A DNA stretch of 61,624 nt from an uncultured Eubacteriales bacterium. Lineage in GTDB: Bacteria > Bacillota > Clostridia > Oscillospirales > Oscillospiraceae. The notes beneath the pieces are model-generated. The model made no database searches. It saw only the letters and a list, made by a program, of their open reading frames with translations, and was not told the origin of the DNA. The stretch lies in contig LT599017.1 in NCBI GenBank assembly GCA_900079765.1, forward strand, positions 3,606,684 to 3,668,307. Direction: 5' to 3'. The translations under genes and the position numbers were made by a program. Positions 49,978-57,898 of the stretch are shown here, piece after piece. The number at the start of each line of letters is the position of its first letter. Within the stretch, counting starts at the first letter, position 1.

Positions 49978-49996
49978 AAAAGAATGACGACAGGAA

Positions 49997-50023
49997 GGGC
50001 GGGGGCTTGCCCCCGCCTGTTTC
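49997..50023 (+). terminator. Hairpin between prs and pth
   Basis: GGCGGGGG-CTTG-CCCCCGCC with a short TGTTT tail; it could attenuate read-through into pth. Confidence 0.6.
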
Positions 50024-50040
50024 CGTCTGTGAGGTTTATT

Positions 50041-50631
50041 ATGCTGTTTGGCAAGAAGACGGGGGGCGCCGCGTGGCTATTGGTTTGCCTGGGTAATCCC
50101 GGCGACCAATACGAGGGCACCCGCCATAATGTGGGCTTTCAGGTGGCCGATGAGATCGGCGAGCGGGCCCGGATACCCATTCAAACGCTGAAATTCCGTG
50201 CCCTCACCAACACCTGCGAGCTGGGGGGCGAAAAAGTCCTGATCATGAAACCGGTGACCTATATGAACCTCTCCGGTGAGGCGGTGCGCCAGGCGGCGGA
50301 CTTCTACAAGGTCCCGCCGGAGCGGGTGCTGGTGGTGTCGGACGACGTGTCCCTCCCCGTGGGCAAGCTGCGCGTCCGCTCCGGCGGCTCGGCGGGAGGG
50401 CACAACGGCCTCAAAAGCATCATCAGTCACCTGGGCAGCGAGGAGTTTCCACGGGTGAAGATTGGGGTGGGGGAGAAACCCCACCCGGACTACGACTTAG
50501 CCGACTGGGTACTGGGCAAGTTCACCGGAGAGGACAAAAAGGCCGTGGATGCCGCCGTCAAGCGGGCCGCCGATGCGGTAGAGTGCGTTATCAAGGATGG
50601 CATGGACAAGGCCATGAACAAGTATAACTAG
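50041..50631 (+). CDS. pth: Peptidyl-tRNA hydrolase
   Basis: It recycles peptidyl-tRNA. The fold shows LLVCLGNPGDQYEGTRHNVGF (catalytic His at residue 29), MKPVTYMNLSGEAV and GGSAGGHNGLKSII. Length is 196 aa. ATG 50041 has GAGG at 8 nt; an upstream Met at 49984 lies in the hairpin and is not protein-like. It is directly followed by the TPR-like gene. Confidence 0.94.
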   Translation: MLFGKKTGGAAWLLVCLGNPGDQYEGTRHNVGFQVADEIGERARIPIQTLKFRALTNTCELGGEKVLIMKPVTYMNLSGEAVRQAADFYKVPPERVLVVSDDVSLPVGKLRVRSGGSAGGHNGLKSIISHLGSEEFPRVKIGVGEKPHPDYDLADWVLGKFTGEDKKAVDAAVKRAADAVECVIKDGMDKAMNKYN

Positions 50632-50645
50632 AGAGGGGCAGGAGC

Positions 50646-51395
50646 GTGAAGAGCTGGATCATCGACCATGCGCGGGGATTTTACTGGGGAGTGGTACTTT
50701 TCTTTGCGTTTCTGGCCGTTGGCCTCTATGTGGCGGAGGTGGTGAGCGCTCCGGCGGGGCTCGCGCTCTACCTCGCTTGCAGTCTTGGGGCGGCCTTCCT
50801 TCTAAATTTCTCGGCGTTTCGGAAGTTAAGGGCCACGATCAAGCAGTTGGACGACGCGTGTGACCCGGTGCCGTTGCTGGAGCTCTCGCGGAGCGTCCTG
50901 CGGCAGAACCCCAAGAGCGTCACCTTTGGGTTGAATCTGGGCCTGACACTGATCCTTCTGAACAAAAAGGACGAGAGCAGGACGGTACTCGAACCGCTGG
51001 AGGAGAACAGGCGCTTGTGGAAAAAGCCGGCCCTGACTCAGTTGTACTGCATTTGCCGCGCCGACGTAGCGCCTGTGGAGGCGGCGGGCGACTGGCTGGA
51101 CCGGATGGAGCGCGAGTCGGCCGGGGCGCCTAATATAAAACAAGTCCTGGAGGAGCAGCGGGCCACGCTGGCCCTCCGCCGGGGGGAGACCGAGGGCCTG
51201 GAACCCATTTTCCTTGACCGGCTGGAGCGTGCGCAAAATCTTCGAATCATGGTAGCTTGGCATTTTGAACTGGGCAAGCTCTGCCTGCTCCAGGGCCGCA
51301 AGGGCGAGGCCGCCGAGCATCTAAACTACGTAGCTGACCAGGGCAACAAGCTCCATATCCGCACCGAGGCGGAGGAGCTGCTGGGAAAGCTTTAG
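50646..51395 (+). CDS. Membrane-anchored TPR-like protein (249 aa)
   Basis: Two membrane spans lie at residues about 14-32 and 40-58. A soluble, helical, E/L/R-rich tail follows, with TPR-like repeats (LELSRSVLRQNPKSVTFGLNLGLTLILLNKKDESRTVL, then GKLCLLQGRKGEAAEHLNYVADQGNKL). GTG start with GGGGCAGGAG upstream. Its place between pth and mfd is not the Bacillus norm (fin). Function unknown. Confidence 0.7.
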   Translation: MKSWIIDHARGFYWGVVLFFAFLAVGLYVAEVVSAPAGLALYLACSLGAAFLLNFSAFRKLRATIKQLDDACDPVPLLELSRSVLRQNPKSVTFGLNLGLTLILLNKKDESRTVLEPLEENRRLWKKPALTQLYCICRADVAPVEAAGDWLDRMERESAGAPNIKQVLEEQRATLALRRGETEGLEPIFLDRLERAQNLRIMVAWHFELGKLCLLQGRKGEAAEHLNYVADQGNKLHIRTEAEELLGKL

Positions 51396-51501
51396 GGCTG
51401 CCGCCCGCATAGGCTGCGATGGGCACCTAAGCATATTTGCCTATGAGACCATACAATGCAGACGACACCGCCGTCATCGTCAATCTTTTTGCCCTTATAC
51501 C

Positions 51502-51530
51502 CCCGCTGATTTTTAAAATCGGCGGGTTTG
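51502..51530 (+). terminator. Terminator before mfd
   Basis: CCCGCTGATTTT and AAAATCGGCGGG pair, with a GTTTG tail. Confidence 0.7.
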
Positions 51531-51575
51531 TGCGCGTTCTAAATTTCCAAATTTTTCTAAAATAGAGGTGAGCCC

Positions 51576-54500
51576 ATGCGGCAACTGATTTCAGCGGTCT
51601 CCGCGGTGCCTGAGTTTCAAACGCTGGCGGCGGCCATCGACAACGGGGCCTGCCCGGTAGCGTTCACGGGCCTGGGACAGGTGCACCGGGCGCATATGGC
51701 GGCGGGCATTTGGCAGACCCAGGGGCGCAGTATCGTGGTGATCTGCGCCGATGACACCGAGGCCGAGCGCATGGCGAAGGAGCTGGCCGCCTTCACAGGG
51801 GAGGCCGTGCGGACCCTGACGGCCCGTGAGTTCACCTTCCACAACGCGGCGGTGGTCTCCCGTCAATGGGAGCATAAGCGCCTCTCGGTCCTCCGAGCCC
51901 TGGCGGCGGGGGAGTGTCCCATTTTGGTGGCTACGGTGGAGGGCCTCTTACAGCGCACCATGCCCAAGACCCTGCTCACCCAGGCTTCTCTCACCCTCCG
52001 GCTGGGGCAGAGCTATGACCTGAACGAGCTAACCGAGACGTTGGCCGCCGCCGGGTACTCCCGGTGCGAGCAGGTGGAGGGCGTGGGCCAGTTCGCCATA
52101 CGGGGCGGCATCCTGGATTTTTTCTCTCCCACCCACGACCAGCCCGTCCGGTGTGAGTTCTTCGGGGACGAGGTGGACTCGCTGGGCCTCTTCGACGTAT
52201 CCACCCAGCGGCGGACCGAGCAGCTCCAGGAGACCGAGCTCCTGCCCGCCGCCGAGGTGCTGCCCCAGTTCGCCCCCGGTGGATACGCGGGGCTGATTGA
52301 GGCGATGGAGGGCCTCATCCATCGTGTAGGCAAACGCCGGGGCGACCAGACCGCCCTTTTAAAAACGCTGGAGGAGGATCGGGAGCGCCTGGCCCAGACC
52401 ACCTCCTTCCCGGCCCTGGACCGTTATTTGGCCTTGGTTTATCCCCAGATGGCGACGGCGGCGGACTACCTGCCCGAGGACGCGGCGGTCTTTTTCTCCG
52501 AGAGCCCCCGGGTGGCCGAGCGGGCGAAAAACTACCTCTGGCAGCTGGACGAGGATGCCAAGGCGCTGATGGAGAGCGGCCTGCTGGCCGGGGAGCTGGC
52601 AAGCTTCGCCCGAAACTTTGAGGAGCTGTGCGGTGTGCTGGACGGGTGGCCAGTGGGCTATCTCGACTCCTTCGTAGGGGCCCAGTACCCCCGGAAGCCC
52701 CGGACCCTGCTGAACATGCTTGCAAAGCAGCTCCCCAGCTATGGGGCAAGCCTTGAGACCGCCGTATCCGACCTGAGCCATTACATGGGCGAAGGGTTCG
52801 CCACGGTGGTGCTGGTATCCAGCGAGCAGCGGGCGCTAAATCTCCAGAGCTTATTGAGAGAACAAAAACTCCGCTCCGCCGTGGACTTCACCCTCCACGA
52901 CCTGCCGGGTCCCGGCAAGGCCGTCATCGCCGTAGGGGGTCTCTCATCAGGGCTTGAATACCCCGGTATCCGTTTTTCCATCCTCACTGAGGGGCAGGCG
53001 GTCACCGGGAAAAAGCAAAAGCCCAAGGCGGCCACCAACCGACAGAAATTGGGCTCCTACGCAGACTTGTCTATTGGGGACTTGGTGGTCCACGAGCACC
53101 ACGGCGTCGGCCGCTACCAGGGCATGATGAAAATGCCGGTGGATGGGGTAGAGAAGGACTATGTAAAGATTGCCTACGCCGGGGCAGACGTGCTCTACGT
53201 CCCGGCTACCCAGCTCGATTTGGTGAGCAAATACATCGGCGGCGGGGAGAACGCGGCTGAGACCAAAAAACTCTCCAAGCTGGGGGGTGCGGACTGGGAG
53301 CGTGCCAAGGCCAAGACCAAGAAGGCGGTGCAGGACCTGGCGAAGGGCCTCATCCAACTCTACGCACGGCGACAGCGTGTGCCCGGGTTCGCCTTTTCTC
53401 CTGATTCCCCCTGGATGAAGGAATTCGAGGAGCAGTTTGAGTACAGTGAGACCGAGGACCAGCTCCGGTGTATCGCCGAGATCAAGGCCGACATGGAGGT
53501 CCCCCGGCCAATGGACCGCCTTCTCTGCGGCGACGTGGGATACGGCAAGACCGAGGTGGCCTTCCGCGCCATCATGAAGTGCATTTTGGACGGCAAGCAG
53601 GCGGCGATTCTGGTGCCCACCACTGTCCTCGCCCGCCAGCACTTTCTCACCGCCCGGCAGCGGTTTGCCCGCTATCCGGTGGAGATTGAGACGGTATCTC
53701 GTTTCCGCACCCCCGCCCAGATGAAGGAGACCCTGCGAAAGCTCAAGGAGGGGGGCGTGGACCTGCTCATTGGCACCCACCGGCTCCTCCAGAAGGACGT
53801 GCAGTGGAAGGACTTAGGTCTGGTGGTGGTGGACGAGGAGCAGCGTTTCGGCGTCACCCACAAGGAGAAACTGAAGGAGCTTTCCGGCCAGGTGGACGTG
53901 CTTACACTCTCGGCAACCCCCATTCCCAGGACGCTGAACATGGCCCTCTCCGGTATCCGGGACATGAGCAGCCTGGAGGAGCCGCCCTCCAACCGCCAGC
54001 CTGTCCAGACCTACGTGCTGGAGCACGACTGGTCGGTCCTGGGGGACGCCATGCGCCGGGAGGTGGAGCGAGGCGGCCAGGTCTATTACCTGCACAACCG
54101 GGTGGAGTCCATCTCCCGCACCGCCGGGCGGATCCGGGAGATGTTGGGGGAGGAGGCTTCCGTCGCCATCGCCCACGGGCAGATGACCCAGGAGGAGCTC
54201 AACGAGGTCATGCAGCGCATGAGTGAAGGGGAGGTTCAGGTGCTGGTATGCACCACCATCATCGAGACCGGTATCGATATCCCCAACGTAAACACCCTCA
54301 TCATCGAAGACGCGGACAAGATGGGCCTCGCCCAGCTGCACCAGATCCGGGGCCGGGTGGGGCGTTCTAACCGCCGGGCCTACGCCTATATGACCTTCCG
54401 CCATGGCAAAGTGCTCAGCGAGGTGGCCTCAAAGCGCCTCTCCGCCATTCGGGAGTTCGCCGAGTTCGGCTCGGGGTTTAAGATCGCAATGCGGGACCTG

Positions 54501-55076
54501 GAGATCCGGGGCGCGGGCAATGTGCTGGGGCCGGAGCAGTCCGGGTTCCTTATGAGCGTGGGGTATGATATGTACCTCAAGCTGTTGGAGGAGGCTGTTT
54601 TGGAGGAGCGCGGCGAGAAACCGGAGCGACAGACCGAGTGCGCCGCCGACCTTACGGTCACCGCCTCCATCCCCGACCGGTACGTGCCCTCTCCGGAGCA
54701 GCGGATGGATCTCTACCGCCGAATCGCCGCCATCCGCAGCGAGGAGGAGGCCGACGACCTGATTGATGAGCTCATTGACCGGTACGGCGACCCGCCCAAG
54801 GGGGTCAATAACCTCATCTCAGTGGCCCTCATGCGCTCCGACGCGGCCCGCTGCGGCATCTCGGAGATTGCCCAGAAGGGAATGAATTTGAATTTCCAGC
54901 TCTCCTCCTTCGAGCTGGAGCGGGTGAGCAGACTCTGCGCACAGGAGAAGTACAGGAGCAAGCTTCTTTTCTCCGCGGGGGAAAAGCCCTATCTGTCTTT
55001 GCGGCTCAAAAAGGGCGAGGACGCCTTGAAATTGGGCCGCAAGCTGGTAGAGGATTACGCCAAGACGGGGGAGTGA
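51576..55076 (+). CDS. mfd: Transcription-repair coupling factor
   Basis: This is the SF2 translocase that removes stalled RNA polymerase and recruits UvrA. The UvrB-like N-terminal domains (residues 1-350) are followed by the RNAP-interacting domain (about 500-560, LSIGDLVVHEHHGVGRYQGM). The motor has CGDVGYGKTEVA (Walker A), VVVDEEQRFG (Walker B), TLSATPIPRTL and GRVGRSNRRAYAY. Length of 1166 aa is full. SD AGAGGTGAG; terminator-like hairpin upstream. Confidence 0.97.
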   Translation: MRQLISAVSAVPEFQTLAAAIDNGACPVAFTGLGQVHRAHMAAGIWQTQGRSIVVICADDTEAERMAKELAAFTGEAVRTLTAREFTFHNAAVVSRQWEHKRLSVLRALAAGECPILVATVEGLLQRTMPKTLLTQASLTLRLGQSYDLNELTETLAAAGYSRCEQVEGVGQFAIRGGILDFFSPTHDQPVRCEFFGDEVDSLGLFDVSTQRRTEQLQETELLPAAEVLPQFAPGGYAGLIEAMEGLIHRVGKRRGDQTALLKTLEEDRERLAQTTSFPALDRYLALVYPQMATAADYLPEDAAVFFSESPRVAERAKNYLWQLDEDAKALMESGLLAGELASFARNFEELCGVLDGWPVGYLDSFVGAQYPRKPRTLLNMLAKQLPSYGASLETAVSDLSHYMGEGFATVVLVSSEQRALNLQSLLREQKLRSAVDFTLHDLPGPGKAVIAVGGLSSGLEYPGIRFSILTEGQAVTGKKQKPKAATNRQKLGSYADLSIGDLVVHEHHGVGRYQGMMKMPVDGVEKDYVKIAYAGADVLYVPATQLDLVSKYIGGGENAAETKKLSKLGGADWERAKAKTKKAVQDLAKGLIQLYARRQRVPGFAFSPDSPWMKEFEEQFEYSETEDQLRCIAEIKADMEVPRPMDRLLCGDVGYGKTEVAFRAIMKCILDGKQAAILVPTTVLARQHFLTARQRFARYPVEIETVSRFRTPAQMKETLRKLKEGGVDLLIGTHRLLQKDVQWKDLGLVVVDEEQRFGVTHKEKLKELSGQVDVLTLSATPIPRTLNMALSGIRDMSSLEEPPSNRQPVQTYVLEHDWSVLGDAMRREVERGGQVYYLHNRVESISRTAGRIREMLGEEASVAIAHGQMTQEELNEVMQRMSEGEVQVLVCTTIIETGIDIPNVNTLIIEDADKMGLAQLHQIRGRVGRSNRRAYAYMTFRHGKVLSEVASKRLSAIREFAEFGSGFKIAMRDLEIRGAGNVLGPEQSGFLMSVGYDMYLKLLEEAVLEERGEKPERQTECAADLTVTASIPDRYVPSPEQRMDLYRRIAAIRSEEEADDLIDELIDRYGDPPKGVNNLISVALMRSDAARCGISEIAQKGMNLNFQLSSFELERVSRLCAQEKYRSKLLFSAGEKPYLSLRLKKGEDALKLGRKLVEDYAKTGE

Positions 55077-55212
55077 GGAGCGGATGGAGGACAGTGACGG
55101 AGCCCGGACGGACTCACTTCGCCTAGGTGATAGAATGAAGAGAAAAGGGCCTCCACGGGCCCACAGACCTGTAGGGAATTGTAAACAATTCAAAAACCCG
55201 GCGGGGTTTCGG

Positions 55213-55241
55213 TTGAGATTTTGGTTTCGCGGTGGTATGAT
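55213..55241 (+). promoter_or_regulatory. Promoter of the PrsA-like gene
   Basis: TTGAGA, 17-nt spacer, TATGAT. Just before it, AAACCC-GGCG-GGGTTT (55194-55209) may end the mfd transcript. The rest of the 55077-55274 gap shows nothing recognised. Confidence 0.65.
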
Positions 55242-55274
55242 GGTACAAGTTTTCCGAGTTTTAAGGAGGGCACT

Positions 55275-56525
55275 ATGAAAAATTGGAAGAAACTACTGGG
55301 GCTGGGCTTGTCCGCCGCCCTAATGGTGGGTGCGCTGGCGGGCTGCACTTCGAACGGCGATGGCCAGCCCACGGGTACTCCCAGTCCCACTGCATCCGCC
55401 GCTGTGGACGAGGTGCCCCTTGTGGCCACCGAAGACTCGGTGCAAGCGGTAGTAGGCATCCCCGGCGATACCGTCATGTTTACCGTGAACGGCGAGAACA
55501 TCACAGCCGCGGAGCTCTATTACTGGATTGCCGCGTCGGTGGAGCGGGTGGGCTACTATAACTTCGGCAGTGTTGATGCCATCGACTGGACCGCCGAGCA
55601 GGATGGGCAGACCATAGCTGCATTCATTTTGGAGGACGCCAAGCAGACCGCCATGTTTTACCGGCTTATTGAGATCGAGGCCAAGAAGGCCGGGATCACC
55701 ATGAGCGATGAGAACAAGGCCGAGCTCCAGGACCAGATCGGCCAGTACGTTGCCCAGCTGGGCGAGGACGGGTACGCCAACCGCCTCCAGCAGATCTGCC
55801 TGTCCGACGAGGAATTCCGCCACATGATGGAGATCAGCTATCTATATACCGACATGCAGGACTACCTTTACGGCGAAAACGGCCAGACTCCGCCCACCAG
55901 TGAGGAGCTCATCGCCAAAGCGGAGGACGAGGGCCTGATGCTGGCAAAGCACATTCTCATTAAGACAGTGGACGCCGCCGGGACGGAGCTCTCTGAGGAG
56001 GAGCAGGCTGCAGCCAAGACCAAGGCTGAGGGCCTCCTCACCCAACTGCGGGCCGTGGAGGGGGACGAGCAGCAGAAGCTTTTCGACCAGCTGATGGAGG
56101 AGAACAGCGAGGACGGGCGCAACACCGACGGCACTTTGGCTGCCCCCGATGGCTACCTCTTCGGCACCGGCGAGATGGTCCAGGAGTTTGAGGATGCTAC
56201 CGCCGCCTTGGAATATAACCAGATCAGCGATCTTGTTAAGACCTCTTACGGGTACCACATCATCCTTCGTCTGCCCCCCGACAACGCCGATATGCGCGAC
56301 AAGTGGGTGAGCGCCAAGATGGAGGAGACCACCGATAGCTGGCTATCCGCCGCCCAGGTGGTGGATAGTGATGAGATGGGAAAAATTGATGTGAAGGCCT
56401 TTTACGACGCGCTGACCACCTACCGCGCCAGTCTGACGGCAGCCGAAGCGACCCCGACTCCCACCGAGACGGCTCCCACCGAGACGACCCCCGCCGCGAC
56501 TACCACGCCCAGCCCCACCAACTAA
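55275..56525 (+). CDS. PrsA/SurA-like peptidyl-prolyl isomerase lipoprotein
   Basis: This is an extracytoplasmic foldase. Lipoprotein signal with LAGC (Cys24), then a Thr/Pro/Ser linker, an N-terminal chaperone part (FTVNGENITAAELYYWIA) and a parvulin PpiC domain (residues about 215-335, LAKHILIKT, YGYHIILRLP). The tail is a Thr/Pro/Glu-rich low-complexity spacer, as in wall-spanning proteins. Length is 416 aa. SD AAGGAGG. A strong terminator follows. Confidence 0.9.
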   Translation: MKNWKKLLGLGLSAALMVGALAGCTSNGDGQPTGTPSPTASAAVDEVPLVATEDSVQAVVGIPGDTVMFTVNGENITAAELYYWIAASVERVGYYNFGSVDAIDWTAEQDGQTIAAFILEDAKQTAMFYRLIEIEAKKAGITMSDENKAELQDQIGQYVAQLGEDGYANRLQQICLSDEEFRHMMEISYLYTDMQDYLYGENGQTPPTSEELIAKAEDEGLMLAKHILIKTVDAAGTELSEEEQAAAKTKAEGLLTQLRAVEGDEQQKLFDQLMEENSEDGRNTDGTLAAPDGYLFGTGEMVQEFEDATAALEYNQISDLVKTSYGYHIILRLPPDNADMRDKWVSAKMEETTDSWLSAAQVVDSDEMGKIDVKAFYDALTTYRASLTAAEATPTPTETAPTETTPAATTTPSPTN

Positions 56526-56536
56526 GGAAAGTAAGG

Positions 56537-56569
56537 AAAAGGACAGCGGCAAGGCCGCTGTCCTTTTTT
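56537..56569 (+). terminator. Terminator after PrsA-like gene
   Basis: AAAAGGACAGCGGC and GCCGCTGTCCTTTTTT pair, followed by T run. Confidence 0.9.
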
Positions 56570-56642
56570 GGTCAAGAGCCTTAATTTGACGGAGTCTCTG
56601 CTACTGGCGAAGTTTTTCTCCGGTTTTTCAAACAATAGACAG

Positions 56643-56690
56643 AATAACTAAAACGGATGCTTGTGTACTTCGGCGGAAGTTTTAGTTATT
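56643..56690. repeat. 12-bp inverted repeat upstream of XRE regulator
   Basis: AATAACTAAAAC (56643-56654) and GTTTTAGTTATT (56679-56690) are perfect mirror arms around an inner ACTTC/GAAGT pair. It lies 36-83 nt upstream of the regulator start and may be its operator. Confidence 0.5.
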
Positions 56691-56725
56691 ACTATATCTA
56701 CCGATGAAAAAATGGAGGGAAATTT

Positions 56726-57073
56726 ATGCTGGAGAAGGACGAATTTAACCGCGAGTTTGGCAGACGGGTCAAGCTGGCGCGCAAGGCTGCAAAGCTGAAG
56801 GGCGAAAAGGCGGCGGAGGATGCCGGGATCACGCCGCAGTTTTTGTCCGATGTGGAGTGTGGCAAGAAGGGCGTAAGCAACTATAACGTGGCCCGGCTGG
56901 CGCTGGCTTTGCACGTCAGCGCCGACTATCTGCTCTTCGGCAGGAGCGACGGGAACGAGGAGAGGGACATGGTGGCTGAGCGCTTGGCGGCTCTGCCGCC
57001 CGCCATCCGGGAGATGGCGGAGGAGGTCCTCGGTTATACCCTTGACATCATACAGGGAAACATTCCGCGATGA
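56726..57073 (+). CDS. XRE-family helix-turn-helix regulator (115 aa)
   Basis: An N-terminal HTH_3 domain (residues about 8-66, REFGRRVKLARKAAKLKGEKAAEDAGITPQFLSDVECGKKGVSNYNVARLALALHVSADYLLF) is followed by a short helical C-terminus. It is followed 18 nt later by the Spo0A-like gene, so the two are likely one transcript. Target unknown; the AT-rich inverted repeat upstream is a candidate binding site. Confidence 0.85.
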   Translation: MLEKDEFNREFGRRVKLARKAAKLKGEKAAEDAGITPQFLSDVECGKKGVSNYNVARLALALHVSADYLLFGRSDGNEERDMVAERLAALPPAIREMAEEVLGYTLDIIQGNIPR

Positions 57074-57091
57074 CCCGGAGGGGGGAAGACC

Positions 57092-57802
57092 ATGGGGAGA
57101 AGAATACGAGTGCTGATCGTGGAGGACAACCGCTCCACCTGTGCCCTGTTGCGGGCGTTCCTCGGGCAGATGGAGGGTCTGACGGTCTGCGGCGAGGCCC
57201 ACGATGGCAGAGAGGGGCTGCGCCTCCTCGGGGAGACAGGAGCCGACCTGGTGCTGCTGGACCTCATCATGCCGGGACTGGATGGCCTGGGCTTTCTGGA
57301 GGCACTTAAGGACGGGCCCATAGAAAAGCGGCCCAAGGTGGTTGTGCTCTCCGGCGTGGGGTCGGACGAGTTTGTCCAGCGGGCCATCCGCCTGGGTGCC
57401 AGCTACTATCTGATGAAACCGGTCTATCTGGAGGAGCTGGACGCCCGGCTCAGCGCGCTCTTTCCTGAAGAGAATGAGGAGGACGATCGCCCGGGCAAAA
57501 GCGCTTGGTTTCTCCTCCGGCTTGGGGCTAACCGGGACTGCCTGGGATTTCGCTTTGCCTGCCGGGGCGCGGAGCTTCTTACCGAGCTGGGGGAGGAGGT
57601 ACAGATGAAGGAAATCTATCTCCGAGTTGCGGGGGAGTGTGCCACCAGCTGGTCCTGCGTGGAGCGAAACCTCCGTACCACCATTCGCCAAGTTCATACC
57701 GCGGGAACCGCCCTCTACCGGGACCGACTGGGCTTTCCGGCCGACGAGAGGCAGCCGGACAACAGCGCATTTCTCCGGGCTCTGGCGAGAGCGCTGGGGT
57801 AG
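57092..57802 (+). CDS. Spo0A-like response regulator, divergent
   Basis: Receiver domain at residues 1-118: VLIVEDN (acidic pair), phosphoacceptor D57 in LVLLDLIMPGLDG, the VVLSGVG Ser, and K in LMKPVYL. The C-terminal 100 residues resemble the Spo0A sigma-A-contacting DNA-binding domain: ELGEEVQMKEIYLRVAGEC, SCVERNLRTTIRQV and NSAFLRALARAL. They are diverged from true Spo0A (VERAIRHAIEV-type) and miss the HTH consensus in places. At 236 aa it is shorter than Spo0A (about 265). It may be a Spo0A paralogue acting in the same or a specialised pathway. Confidence 0.82.
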   Translation: MGRRIRVLIVEDNRSTCALLRAFLGQMEGLTVCGEAHDGREGLRLLGETGADLVLLDLIMPGLDGLGFLEALKDGPIEKRPKVVVLSGVGSDEFVQRAIRLGASYYLMKPVYLEELDARLSALFPEENEEDDRPGKSAWFLLRLGANRDCLGFRFACRGAELLTELGEEVQMKEIYLRVAGECATSWSCVERNLRTTIRQVHTAGTALYRDRLGFPADERQPDNSAFLRALARALG

Positions 57803-57898
57803 CCACGCGAAAAAGACGCTCATAATTTTCCCTCTCCGCCCATAGATATGGGACAGGCCGCAAGGACAAGGGCCGGATGCAAAAAAGGAGAGACGTCT

